Shown here: in pieces, positions 9,802 to 18,521 of the stretch
Layout of the letters: each line of letters starts with the position of its first letter
How positions within the stretch are numbered: the stretch's first letter is position 1
Assembly: GCF_003254665.1 (NCBI RefSeq)
Contig: NZ_QHGY01000002.1
Coordinates: 417,517-481,516, forward strand
DNA from: Billgrantia lactosivorans
Lineage (GTDB): Bacteria > Pseudomonadota > Gammaproteobacteria > Pseudomonadales > Halomonadaceae
Length of the DNA stretch: 64,000 bases
Reading direction: 5' to 3'
Translations under genes and position numbers: made by a program
Notes under the pieces: model-generated
Told to the model about the DNA's origin: nothing
What the model saw: the letters and a program-made list of their open reading frames with translations, nothing else
Databases searched by the model: none

Positions 9802-10278
9802 TCAGTCGGAGGCGTGCAGCGCCCGGGCGGCTTCGAGCACTTCCTGGGCGTGTCCCTTGACCTTGACCCCGCGCCACTCACGGGCAAGCTTGCCATTGGC
9901 GTCGATCAGGAAGGTGCTGCGCTCGATGCCGAGGTGCTCCTTGCCGTACAACTTCTTCAACTTGATGACGTCGAACAGCTTGCAGATCGCCTCGTCCTTG
10001 TCGGAGATCAGCTCGAAATTGAACGCCTGCTTGGCCTTGAAGTTCTCCTGGGCACGCAGGCCGTCGCGGGAGACGCCGAGGATCACCGTGTTGGCCGCGT
10101 CGAAATCCGCCTTGCGGTCACGGAAGTCGCCGCCCTCGGTGGTGCAGCCGGGGGTGCTGGCCTTGGGGTAGAAGTAGATCACCACCTGGCGGCCCTTGAG
10201 CTCGGAGAGCGTGACAGCGAGGTCGCCGGTGGCGGTGGCGCTGAAATTGGGCACGGCTTGACCGATGGCGAGTGTCAT
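9802..10278 (-). CDS. bcp: Thioredoxin-dependent thiol peroxidase (bacterioferritin comigratory protein)
   Basis: This 158-residue peroxiredoxin of the BCP/PrxQ class reduces H2O2 and organic hydroperoxides in the cytoplasm. The peroxidatic cysteine sits in YPKASTPGCTTEGGDFRD near residue 45. The resolving Cys five residues later in E. coli Bcp is absent (Gly/Asp region), so it may behave as a 1-Cys enzyme or use Cys in AICKLFD. The family segment LYGKEHLGIERSTFLID is present. ATG 10278 is preceded by GGAG with seven-base spacing. It is divergent from dapA. Confidence 0.92.
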   Translation of the reverse strand: MTLAIGQAVPNFSATATGDLAVTLSELKGRQVVIYFYPKASTPGCTTEGGDFRDRKADFDAANTVILGVSRDGLRAQENFKAKQAFNFELISDKDEAICKLFDVIKLKKLYGKEHLGIERSTFLIDANGKLAREWRGVKVKGHAQEVLEAARALHASD

Positions 10279-10461
10279 TGGGAAGCTCCTTGACGAGGTG
10301 GAAGGCGTATCATTACACGCAGCTCGGCGGGTGCTGTCAAAGTGCGCGTCGGCCGTGCTGTACAGGCCTGTGCCGCCTGAGTACCATTTACCCTTTGCTC
10401 GCGGTCCTGCGAAGCGACCTCCGAGCGCGGCATGAGCGGCTTTTGCGTAGAGGAAAAGAGG

Positions 10462-11346
10462 ATGATCACTGGCAGTATCGTCGCCCTGGCGACGCCGATG
10501 AAGGCCAATGGCGATATCGACTGGGAGGCGTTGCGCCGTTTGGTGAACTTCCACCTGGAGAACGGTACCGACGGCATCGTCGCGGCCGGTACCACCGGTG
10601 AGCCCACCACCATGTCCTTCGCCGAGCACTTCGACGTGATTCGTGCCGTGGTGGAAGAGGTCAACGGCCGGATACCGGTCATCGCCGGCACGGGCGCCAA
10701 CGCCACCTCCGAAGCCGTCGAGCTGGCGCGCTACGCCAGCGAAGTGGGGGCCGACTACTGCCTGTCGGTATGCCCCTACTACAACAAGCCGACTCAGGAG
10801 GGGCTCTACCGCCACTTCAAGGCGGTGGCCGAGGGTAGCCGCCTGCCGGTGATCCTTTACAACGTGCCCGGCCGCACCTGTTCCGACCTCTACAACGAAA
10901 CCGTGCTGCGCCTGGCCGAGGTCGACAACATCGTCGGGCTCAAGGATGCCACCGGCAACCTGGAGCGCGCCGAGGACCTCATCGCCCGGCTCAAGGGCAG
11001 CGGCTTCATGCTCTACTCCGGTGACGACGGCACGGCCTGCGAGTTCATGCTGATGGGCGGCCACGGCGACATCTCGGTCACCGCCAACGTGGCGCCCAAG
11101 GCCATGCACGAGCTGTGCGTCGCCGCGGTCGCCGGTGACGCCGATCGCGCTCACCAGATCAACACCCGGCTGATGCCGCTGCATACCAACCTCGGCATCG
11201 AGTCCAATCCGATTCCGGTCAAGTGGGCGCTGCACCGCATGGGCATGATCGAGCAGGGCATTCGCCTGCCGCTCACCTGGCTCTCCGGCAAGTACCACGC
11301 GACGGTGGACGAGGCGCTGCAACTGGCCGGCGTAATCGACGATTGA
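10462..11346 (+). CDS. dapA: 4-hydroxy-tetrahydrodipicolinate synthase
   Basis: DapA condenses pyruvate with aspartate semialdehyde, the first committed step of lysine/diaminopimelate synthesis. The 294-residue TIM barrel has GTTGEPTTM, the catalytic Tyr133 in [10 protein letters not shown], and the Schiff-base Lys161 in [11 protein letters not shown], matching the E. coli numbering. Start ATG 10462 follows an AGAGGAAAAGAGG ribosome site; an upstream in-frame ATG at 10432 is unlikely. It heads a block with bamC, an MBL hydrolase and purC, resembling the dapA-bamC-purC order of E. coli. Confidence 0.96.
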   Translation: MITGSIVALATPMKANGDIDWEALRRLVNFHLENGTDGIVAAGTTGEPTTMSFAEHFDVIRAVVEEVNGRIPVIAGTGANATSEAVELARYASEVGADYCLSVCPYYNKPTQEGLYRHFKAVAEGSRLPVILYNVPGRTCSDLYNETVLRLAEVDNIVGLKDATGNLERAEDLIARLKGSGFMLYSGDDGTACEFMLMGGHGDISVTANVAPKAMHELCVAAVAGDADRAHQINTRLMPLHTNLGIESNPIPVKWALHRMGMIEQGIRLPLTWLSGKYHATVDEALQLAGVIDD

Positions 11347-11398
11347 GGCGGTGCGTAACGCTTCCACCGCCCCGATACTCTGACTGCAAGGTGAATGC

Positions 11399-12370
11399 AT
11401 GAATTCTGCGCTGAAATGGATGCCGCTGGTGGCGGTTGCTGCCCTGGCCACCGCTGGCTGCGCCCGCGAAGGCTTCTACGACGATCGCAACATCGACTAT
11501 GTGGAGGCCGAGCGCAGTGCGCCCCTGGTGCTGCCGCAGGGGCGCAACGAGCAGCGCTATCGTGATGCCATGCCGGTACCGGAAGCCAGCGGCTCGCTGA
11601 ACCGGGGCGACGACGGCTTCGAAGCGCCGAGCCCGGAGCGCCTGGCCTCGGGAGGCGCGGTGGAGCGCGAGTTCGTCGAGCGTCGTGAGGTGGGCAGCGA
11701 CCGCTGGCTGGTGGTCGGCGCCGACCCGGGTATGGTCTGGCCGCAGCTGCAGGACTTCGCCCGCGCGCGCGGCTTGCAGGTCCAGTCCAGCGACGACTCC
11801 CGCGGCGTGATGGAGACGGCCCAGGGGCGCCTGAGCGTGCGCCAGGGGCTGCGTGCCGGTGACAGCGAGATTCGCTGCGACCAGAACGGGCAGCCGGTGG
11901 CGGCCTGCCTCGATGCACTGGAGCAGCACTTCAGCGCGCGCAGCGAGAGCGCCAGCGCCGCATCGCTGGCGGGGCAGCAGATCTCCCGCGAGGATCGCCT
12001 GCGCCTGGAGCAGGTCGACAGCGGCGAATGGGTCGTGCGCATTCCGCTCGAGATCGACCGCGTCTGGGCCGAGCTGAATCATCAGCTCGAGGCCGACTTC
12101 AGCGTGGAGAACCGGCGCGAGCTGCTTGAGCAGAATCCCGAGCGGCACGATTTCCTGGTCAGCTACATGACCGTCTCCGAGCGAGGCCGGGGCATGCTGC
12201 AGATCATCCTGAGTCCCGACGTGCGCCAGATGCCCCAGGAGATTCGCCTGGTGCTCGAGTCCGACGGCCCCGAGAGCACCACGCTGCGTGCGGTCAACGA
12301 GAGCGAGCGGCGCTTCACCGAAGAGGACGCCCGCGAGCTGCTCGAGCGGGTATCGGGCCTGCTGCGCTGA
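11399..12370 (+). CDS. bamC: Outer-membrane assembly lipoprotein BamC
   Basis: The N-terminus is a lipoprotein signal: MNSALKWMPLV, a hydrophobic core, then the lipobox TAGC with Cys near residue 20. The following 75 residues are the extended, Pro/Arg-rich segment that in BamC lies against BamD. Two helix-grip domains follow (residues ~95-190 and ~215-320); one contains RWLVVGADPGMVWPQLQDFA and the other EWVVRIPLEIDRVWAELNHQ. The 323-residue length and position after dapA agree with BamC/NlpB of the BAM complex. It overlaps the next gene by one base. Confidence 0.88.
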   Translation: MNSALKWMPLVAVAALATAGCAREGFYDDRNIDYVEAERSAPLVLPQGRNEQRYRDAMPVPEASGSLNRGDDGFEAPSPERLASGGAVEREFVERREVGSDRWLVVGADPGMVWPQLQDFARARGLQVQSSDDSRGVMETAQGRLSVRQGLRAGDSEIRCDQNGQPVAACLDALEQHFSARSESASAASLAGQQISREDRLRLEQVDSGEWVVRIPLEIDRVWAELNHQLEADFSVENRRELLEQNPERHDFLVSYMTVSERGRGMLQIILSPDVRQMPQEIRLVLESDGPESTTLRAVNESERRFTEEDARELLERVSGLLR

Positions 12371-13176
12371 TGCTGCAGGGGCAGGCCAGCGTGCCGCTGC
12401 CGGAGACGGGCAAGCTTCGCTTCGCCTCGCTCGGCAGCGGCAGCAAGGGTAACGCCACCCTGGTCAGCGACGGCGAGACCACGGTCCTGGTCGACTGCGG
12501 CTTCGGCCTGCGCGAGACCGAACGACGCCTGGCGCGTCTCGGCCTGCATCCGCGCCAGCTCGACGCCGTGCTGGTGACCCATGAACATGGCGATCACCTG
12601 CGCGGCGTGGGCCCCCTGGCACGGCGCCACGCGGTGCCGGTCTATATCACGCCGGGTACCTGGCTCTCCGGTCGCCTGGGCGAGGTGCCTTGCCGCCATT
12701 GGATCACGCCGCAGTCGCGCTTTGCGGTGAAAAGCCTTGTGATCGACCCGTTCACGGTACCCCACGACGCTCGCGAGCCGGTCCAGTTCCGCTTCGAGTC
12801 GCACGGCCGACATCTCGGCGTATTGACCGACCTGGGGCACCCGACCGACCATGTCGTCGAGGCGTTCCGTGGTTGCGACGCGCTGATCCTCGAGTGCAAC
12901 CACGACCGCCACCTGCTCGAGGTCGGGCCCTACCCGCCGCGGCTCAAGCGTCGCGTCGGCGGCAACTGGGGGCACCTGGCCAACAGTCAGGCGGCAGCGC
13001 TGCTCCAGCGCCTGGGCCTCGACCGGCTGCAGCGCATCGTCTGTTCGCACCTCTCCGAACATAACAACCGTCCCGAGCTCGCCCTCGAGGCGCTGGCGCC
13101 GCTGCTCGACGGCGATGCCTCACGCCTGACCATCGCCGCCCAGGACAGCGGGCTCAAGTGGCAGGCGATCACCTGA
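12370..13176 (+). CDS. MBL-fold metallo-hydrolase, YycJ/WalJ-like
   Basis: This is a 268-residue metallo-beta-lactamase-fold protein. The N-terminal strand-turn FASLGSGSKGNATLV and the zinc/metal motif VTHEHGDHLRGVG (residues ~58-70) are clear. A later CNHDRHLL and a SHLSEHNNRPE segment supply further ligands. It matches the YycJ/PhnP-like branch of the superfamily, some members of which act on nucleic acids. The real substrate is unknown. The ATG overlaps the bamC stop by one base (TGATG), so expression is coupled to the dapA-bamC transcript. Confidence 0.85.
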   Translation: MLQGQASVPLPETGKLRFASLGSGSKGNATLVSDGETTVLVDCGFGLRETERRLARLGLHPRQLDAVLVTHEHGDHLRGVGPLARRHAVPVYITPGTWLSGRLGEVPCRHWITPQSRFAVKSLVIDPFTVPHDAREPVQFRFESHGRHLGVLTDLGHPTDHVVEAFRGCDALILECNHDRHLLEVGPYPPRLKRRVGGNWGHLANSQAAALLQRLGLDRLQRIVCSHLSEHNNRPELALEALAPLLDGDASRLTIAAQDSGLKWQAIT

Positions 13177-13221
13177 ATTGCCATTCTTCTGGTCATGCCT
13201 TCACCCTCTCTGGAGACCCCC

Positions 13222-13935
13222 ATGGAAAAGCGCCAAGAACTCTATGCCGGCAAGGCCAAGTCGGTGTACGCCACCGACGACCCCGATCTGCTCGTGCTGC
13301 ACTTCCGTGACGACACCAGCGCTTTCGACGGCGAGCGCATGGAGTCGCTGGCGCGCAAGGGCAGGGTCAACAACCGCTTCAACGCCTTCATCATGGAGCA
13401 GCTGGCCGCGGCGGGCATTCCCACCCACTTCGAGAAACGCCTCTCGGAGACCGAAAGCCTGGTCAAGAAGCTCGACATGATTCCGGTGGAGTGCGTGGTG
13501 CGCAACCTCGCCGCGGGTGGCCTGGTCAAGCGCCTCGGCGTGGAGGAGGGGCGTGAACTCACCCCGCCGACCTTCGAACTGTTCCTCAAGAACGACGCCC
13601 TGCACGACCCGATGATCAATGAGTCGCTGGCCGAGACCTTCGGCTGGGCCACGCCCGAGCAGCTTGCCGAGATGAAGGCGCTGACCTTCCGCGTCAACGA
13701 GGTGCTCAAGCAGCTGTTCGCCGATGGCGGCCTTCTGCTGGTGGACTACAAGCTGGAATTCGGCCTGTTCAAGGGCCGCATCGTGCTGGGGGACGAATTC
13801 TCCCCGGACGGCTGTCGGCTGTGGGACGCCAAGACCCGCGACAAGATGGACAAGGATCGCTTCCGCCAGGGCCTGGGCGGCGTGATCGAGGCCTACGAGG
13901 AGGTGGGCCGACGCATCGGTATCGTTTTCGACTGA
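13222..13935 (+). CDS. purC: SAICAR synthase
   Basis: PurC ligates aspartate to CAIR in purine synthesis. The 237-residue protein has the same length as E. coli PurC and shows [16 protein letters not shown], the ATP-binding loop. It also has FNAFIMEQL, the IPVECVVRN and [12 protein letters not shown] segments, and the SPDGCRLWD motif near the end. ATG 13222 follows CTGGAG; an upstream in-frame ATG at 13195 has no ribosome site. A good terminator follows at 13965. Confidence 0.96.
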   Translation: MEKRQELYAGKAKSVYATDDPDLLVLHFRDDTSAFDGERMESLARKGRVNNRFNAFIMEQLAAAGIPTHFEKRLSETESLVKKLDMIPVECVVRNLAAGGLVKRLGVEEGRELTPPTFELFLKNDALHDPMINESLAETFGWATPEQLAEMKALTFRVNEVLKQLFADGGLLLVDYKLEFGLFKGRIVLGDEFSPDGCRLWDAKTRDKMDKDRFRQGLGGVIEAYEEVGRRIGIVFD

Positions 13936-13964
13936 GCGTTATGACGAGCTTCATTTTCTTCCAG

Positions 13965-13990
13965 AAGGCGGCCCTTGGGCCGCCTTCCTG
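13965..13990 (+). terminator. Terminator after purC
   Basis: A 10-bp perfect inverted repeat (AAGGCGGCCC, then GGGCCGCCTT) with a two-base centre lies 30 bases after the purC stop. Only a short mixed tail (CCTG) follows, so its strength is uncertain. Beyond it, up to 14177, is the presumed promoter region of the furoate-type cluster; no operator could be picked out there. Confidence 0.6.
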
Positions 13991-14177
13991 CGTTCGAAAG
14001 GCGTGAATCTGCTCTGGCGACGGTTCCTTATCCTTTGGTCGCAATTAAGACTCTCGGGTAAATCAGCCGATGCCAGGGTCAAACTCCATCCCGCCGGGCA
14101 ATGCCGGTCGGCGAGCAACTCCATAGACTCCTCTCCAGATGGCAACCGATTCCGACACGGCCATCGCGGAGGAGTGA

Positions 14178-17168
14178 ATGAACGCTTTCGAGCCAGCCAT
14201 GCGGGAGGGGCAGTCGGGCCAGATCGGCCGCCGGCAGCCGCGCGTCGAGGATGACGCCTTGCTGCGAGGGCATGGCCGCTATGCCGACGACCTGGCGGTG
14301 GCGCCGGGCACCCTGCATGCCGCCGTGCTGCGTTCACCCCATGCCCATGCCCGGCTGGTCGACCTGGACGCCTCGCCGGCGCTGGCCATGCCCGGCGTGC
14401 ACGCCGTCCTCACCGGCGAGGATATCCAGCGCTGGGCGCGGCCCTTTCCGGTCGGCGTGCGCCAGCCCATGGAGCACTGGTGCCTGGCCGTCGACAAGGT
14501 GCGCTATGTCGGTGAGCCGGTTGCCGTGGTGATGGCCGAGAGCCGCTACCTCGCCGAGGACGCTCTCGATGCCATTCGCGTCGACTACCAGACGCTGCCC
14601 GTCGCGGTGGATACCGAGGCGGCCATCGCAGCCGACGCCCCGGTACTCCACGAGGGCGTCGGCAGCAACGTGGTCAGCGAACGCCACTTCCGCTACGGCG
14701 ACCCCGAGCAGGCCTTCGCCGAGGCCGAGCATCGGGTCGCGCTCAAGGTGCGCGTGCCGCGCAGTTCTTGTACGCCGATGGAGTGCTACGTGGTCATTGC
14801 CGACTACGACGCCTCCAGCGACAGCTACGACGTGCTCTCCAACTTCCAGGGGCCCTATGCGCTGCACTCGGTAATGACTCGCGCCTTGAAGGTCCCCGGC
14901 AACCGCTTGCGCCTGCGTACCCCGCCGGACTCCGGTGGCAGCTTCGGCATCAAGCAGGGGGTGTTTCCCTATGTGGTGATGATGGGCCTGGCCGCGCGCA
15001 AGGCCGGTGCTCCGGTCAAGTGGGTGGAGGACCGCCTCGAGCACCTGCAGGGAGCTTCCTCGGCCACCAATCGGGTGACCGAGATCGAGGCCGCGGTGAC
15101 CCGCGACGGGCGTGTCATGGCCCTGCGCTGGGATCAGGTCGATGACTGCGGCGCCTACCTGCGGGCACCGGAACCGGCCACCTTCTACCGCATGCACGGC
15201 AACCTGACCGGTGCCTATGCGATCCGCCATCTTGTCGTGCGCAACCGCGTCGCACTGACCAACAAGACGCCCACCGGGCTCAACCGTGGTTTCGGCGGTC
15301 CCCAGGTGTACTTCGCCCTCGAGCGCTTGATGCAGCGGATCGCCATCGAGCTCGACCTCGAGCCTCTCGACGTCATACGTCGCAACCTGGTGCCGGCCGG
15401 AAGCTTTCCCTACCGGGCCGCCGCCGGTGCGCTGCTCGACTCCGGCGACTACCCCGCTGCCGTGGAGCAGGGCATTCGCGAAGGGGGACTGGACGAACTG
15501 CTGGCGCGTCGTGAGACAGCCCGCCGCGAGGGGCGGCTGTATGGCATCGGCTACACCGTGGCGGTGGAACCCTCGATCTCCAACATGGGCTACATCACCA
15601 CCGCCATGACGCCCGAGGAGCGGCGCAAGGCCGGTCCCAAGAACGGGGCGGTGAGCACGGCGACGATCAGCGTCGGTCCGCTGGGCGACGTCAGCGCCCA
15701 TGTCTCGTCGACGCCGCAAGGGCAGGGGCACCGCACCGTGGTCGCCCAAGTGATCGCCGAGGTGCTCGGGGTGCCGCTGGAGTCGATCAGCGTCAATGTC
15801 GAGCTCGATACCGGCAAGGATGCCTGGTCGATCGCCTCGGGCAACTATTCCAGCCGCTTCTCCGGTGCCGTGGCCGGGGCGGTCTACCTGGCGGCGGAGA
15901 AGGTGCGCGATCGCCTGGCCGGCATCGCCGCCGCCCAGTGGCAGGTGGAAGCCGCCCGCATCCGCTTCGCCGAGGGGCAGGTGAGGGTGGTCGACAGCGA
16001 GTTGACGATGCCCTTTGGCCGCCTGGCCGGTGCCACGCACTGGGCGCCGGGCACACTGCCCGACGGCGAGCCGGGCGGGCTGCGCGAGACGGCCTTCTGG
16101 TCGCCGCCCCAGCTCGAGGCGCCGGACGATGACGATCGTATCAACAGCTCGCTCTGCTACGGCTTCATCTTCGACTACTGCGGCGTGGAGGTCGACCGCG
16201 TCACCGGCAAGGTGAGGCTCGACCGCTATGTCACCCTGCACGACGCCGGCCGCCTGCTCAACCCCGACCTGGTCGACGGCCAGGTGCGCGGGGCCTTCGC
16301 CCAGGGACTCGGCGCGGCGCTGATGGAGGCGTTTGCCTACGCCGACGATGGCAGCTTCCAGTCCGGCACCTTCGCCGACTACCTGGTCCCGACCAGCGTC
16401 GAGGTCCCCGAGCCGCTGATCCTGCACAGGGAGACGCCGTCGCCGTTCACCCCGCTGGGTGCCAAGGGGGTCGGCGAGGGCAACAACATGAGCACCCCGG
16501 TGTGCATCGCCAATGCCGTGGCCGACGCGCTGGGCATCGCGGACATCGAGCTGCCGCTGACGCCGTCCAAGGTGCGCACGCTGATCGGCATCGAGGAGCC
16601 TCCGCGGCCCCAGGGCGTGGGCGAGGATCAGGCGGCACCCGCAGCCGGTGGCGGCTCTCGGCTCACCGCCAGCGACTCGGTGACGCTGCCGGGCAGCCCC
16701 CAGGCGGTCTTCGACACCCTGCTCGATCCCGAGACCCTGCAAGCGATCATCCCTGGCTGCCATGCCCTGGAACTCACCGGCGACAACGCCTACCGCGCCG
16801 ACGTCACCGTCGGTGTGGGGATGATCCGCGCGCGCTTCGATGCGCGGGTGGCGCTCTCCGACCTCGACCCTCCGCACGGCCTGCGTCTCTCCGGGGCCGG
16901 CACCAGCGCCATGGGCTCGGCGGAGGGCAGCGCGCAAATTCGGCTGACCGAGATCGAGGGCGGCCAGACACGACTCGACTACGACTACGACGCCGCCGTG
17001 GGCGGCAAGGTCGCCTCGGTGGGCGGGCGCATGCTGCAGAGCGCCTCGCGGATGATCATCGGCCAGATCTTCGCGCGCCTGGCCCAGCGCATGGGCGGCG
17101 CCGCACCACGTCTGTCGCTGTGGCAACGCTTCAAGGTCCTGCTCGCCGGCCGGGGAGGTCGCTCATGA
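14178..17168 (+). CDS. hmfA: Molybdenum hydroxylase large subunit fused to a CoxG-like domain (furoyl-CoA dehydrogenase candidate)
   Basis: Residues 1-800 form a xanthine-oxidase-family molybdopterin subunit. The N-terminal a/b hammerhead begins RQPRVEDDALLRGHGRYADD. Molybdopterin-contact segments include DSGGSFGIKQG and GLNRGFGGPQVYF, and the catalytic glutamate is expected at Glu767 in LGAKGVGEGNN. After a short linker, residues ~828-975 are a separate SRPBCC domain of the CoxG type (SDSVTLPGSPQAVFDTLLDP, GSAEGSAQI, GGRMLQSASRMI). The absence of the AYxCSFR loop argues against a true CO dehydrogenase. The gene order hmfA-B-C-D-E as in Cupriavidus basilensis points to hydroxylation of 2-furoyl-CoA at C5. 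Substrate is inferred from context. It overlaps the next gene by four bases. Confidence 0.78.
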   Translation: MNAFEPAMREGQSGQIGRRQPRVEDDALLRGHGRYADDLAVAPGTLHAAVLRSPHAHARLVDLDASPALAMPGVHAVLTGEDIQRWARPFPVGVRQPMEHWCLAVDKVRYVGEPVAVVMAESRYLAEDALDAIRVDYQTLPVAVDTEAAIAADAPVLHEGVGSNVVSERHFRYGDPEQAFAEAEHRVALKVRVPRSSCTPMECYVVIADYDASSDSYDVLSNFQGPYALHSVMTRALKVPGNRLRLRTPPDSGGSFGIKQGVFPYVVMMGLAARKAGAPVKWVEDRLEHLQGASSATNRVTEIEAAVTRDGRVMALRWDQVDDCGAYLRAPEPATFYRMHGNLTGAYAIRHLVVRNRVALTNKTPTGLNRGFGGPQVYFALERLMQRIAIELDLEPLDVIRRNLVPAGSFPYRAAAGALLDSGDYPAAVEQGIREGGLDELLARRETARREGRLYGIGYTVAVEPSISNMGYITTAMTPEERRKAGPKNGAVSTATISVGPLGDVSAHVSSTPQGQGHRTVVAQVIAEVLGVPLESISVNVELDTGKDAWSIASGNYSSRFSGAVAGAVYLAAEKVRDRLAGIAAAQWQVEAARIRFAEGQVRVVDSELTMPFGRLAGATHWAPGTLPDGEPGGLRETAFWSPPQLEAPDDDDRINSSLCYGFIFDYCGVEVDRVTGKVRLDRYVTLHDAGRLLNPDLVDGQVRGAFAQGLGAALMEAFAYADDGSFQSGTFADYLVPTSVEVPEPLILHRETPSPFTPLGAKGVGEGNNMSTPVCIANAVADALGIADIELPLTPSKVRTLIGIEEPPRPQGVGEDQAAPAAGGGSRLTASDSVTLPGSPQAVFDTLLDPETLQAIIPGCHALELTGDNAYRADVTVGVGMIRARFDARVALSDLDPPHGLRLSGAGTSAMGSAEGSAQIRLTEIEGGQTRLDYDYDAAVGGKVASVGGRMLQSASRMIIGQIFARLAQRMGGAAPRLSLWQRFKVLLAGRGGRS

Positions 17169-18010
17169 AACCTGCTGCTTTCGACTATCTGCGCCCGTCG
17201 AGCCGTCGCGAGGCCTGCGAGCTGCTGCATGAGGCGGGAGACGACGCTCGGCTGATCGCCGGGGGGCAGTCGCTGATGGCGGTGCTCAACATGCGCCTGG
17301 CCCAGCCCAAGCGGTTGATCGATATCGCGGGCATCGAGGACCTGCACCATATCGAGCGTCGTGACGATCATCTGGCGGTGGGTGCCGGGGTGACCCAGGC
17401 CGAGCTGCTCGAGTACCCCGGCCTCGCCGAGGCGGTCCCGTTGCTGGCACAGGCGATGCCCTGGATCGGCCATTGGCAGACGCGTAACCGCGGCACGGTA
17501 GGCGGCTCGATCGCGCACGCCGATCCCAGCGCCGAGCTGCCGCTGTGCCTGGCCACCCTGGGAGGACAGGTGGTGCTCGAGAACCGCCGCGGCAAGTCGC
17601 GCCGGGTCATGGCGGGGGACTTCTTCCTGGGGGTCTTGACCACCGATCGCCGTCAGGACGAGCTGATCACCGAGGTGCGCTTTCCCCTGGCGAGACCGGG
17701 CGCGGAGTACCGCTTCCGCGAAGTGGCCATGCGCCATGGCGACTTCGCCATTGTCGCGCTGGCGGCGGTGATCGACAGCGACCGCGTCACCCTCGGCGTG
17801 GGTGGCGTCGCCGACCGCCCAGTGAGTCGCGAGCTCGCCCGCCAGGATGACCCGAGCGAGGCCCTCAACGCCCTCGCCTGGTCCCTGGGCGCCGAGGACG
17901 ACGCCCATGCCACGGCGGCCTATCGCCGCCAGTTGATCCGTGAGCTCGGCCGGGAGTTGATCGCCGGCGGGCCAAGTAACGAGGAGATCGCCCATGCACG
18001 CCAGGGCTGA
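17165..18010 (+). CDS. hmfB: FAD-binding subunit of the molybdenum hydroxylase
   Basis: This 281-residue subunit of the CoxM type passes electrons from the iron-sulfur centres to FAD. FAD-binding signatures are visible as LIAGGQSLMAVLNMRLAQP (residues ~32-50) and RNRGTVGGSIAHADPSAELP (residues ~108-127). The C-terminal CO-dehydrogenase flavoprotein domain includes FREVAMRHGDFAIVALAAV. The ATG overlaps the large-subunit stop (ATGA), and the 3' end overlaps the iron-sulfur subunit by 17 bases. Together the three genes encode one heterotrimeric enzyme. Confidence 0.82.
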   Translation: MKPAAFDYLRPSSRREACELLHEAGDDARLIAGGQSLMAVLNMRLAQPKRLIDIAGIEDLHHIERRDDHLAVGAGVTQAELLEYPGLAEAVPLLAQAMPWIGHWQTRNRGTVGGSIAHADPSAELPLCLATLGGQVVLENRRGKSRRVMAGDFFLGVLTTDRRQDELITEVRFPLARPGAEYRFREVAMRHGDFAIVALAAVIDSDRVTLGVGGVADRPVSRELARQDDPSEALNALAWSLGAEDDAHATAAYRRQLIRELGRELIAGGPSNEEIAHARQG

Positions 18011-18521
18011 ACAGCGCATTCGCGTGACCCTGACCCTCAATGGCCGCGAGCGCAGCGGCTATGCCGAGCCCCGTACCCAGCTGTGCGACTTCCTGCGCCA
18101 CGAGCTGGGGGCCACCGGCACGCACGTGGGATGCGAGCACGGCGTGTGCGGGGCCTGCACGGTGCGCGTCGACGGTCGCGCCAGCCGCAGCTGCCTGATG
18201 CTCGCGGTACAGGCCGAGGGTCGACGGCTCGACACCGTCGAGTCGCTGGCAGGAGCGGAGGGTCTTTCCGATCTGCAACAGGCGTTCCGGCGTCATCACG
18301 CCCTGCAGTGCGGCTTCTGCACCGCAGGCATTCTGATGTCCTGCGAGGAGTTCCTGGACCGTGTGGCCGACCCCAGCGAAGCCCAGGTGCGCGACATGCT
18401 GTCGGGTCATCTGTGCCGTTGTACCGGCTATACCGGCATGGTCCAGGCGGTACTCGACGTGGCCCGGACGCGCCGCGGGGCGGCCGCGCCCGACAGTCAA
18501 TTGGAGAACAACGATGTTTGA
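17994..18521 (+). CDS. hmfC: [2Fe-2S] subunit of the molybdenum hydroxylase
   Basis: This 175-residue CoxS-type subunit has an N-terminal plant-type ferredoxin domain with CEHGVCGACTVRVDG and a fourth Cys in SRSCLM. Its C-terminal helical domain has the second cluster pattern QCGFCTAGILMSC...LCRCTGYTGM. It carries electrons from the molybdenum site to FAD. The gene overlaps hmfB by 17 bases and the ligase gene by eight, which implies tight stoichiometric expression. Confidence 0.85.
   Translation: MHARAEQRIRVTLTLNGRERSGYAEPRTQLCDFLRHELGATGTHVGCEHGVCGACTVRVDGRASRSCLMLAVQAEGRRLDTVESLAGAEGLSDLQQAFRRHHALQCGFCTAGILMSCEEFLDRVADPSEAQVRDMLSGHLCRCTGYTGMVQAVLDVARTRRGAAAPDSQLENNDV

Noticed and set aside
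14334..17126. Very long open frame on the minus strand opposite hmfA
   Set aside because: It is the complement of a strongly supported coding gene in high-GC DNA and its protein has no recognisable family features.
14178..18521. Aerobic CO dehydrogenase (coxMSL) assignment for the molybdenum hydroxylase
   Set aside because: The characteristic AYxCSFR loop is absent, and the ligase and crotonase partners fit furoyl-CoA oxidation better.
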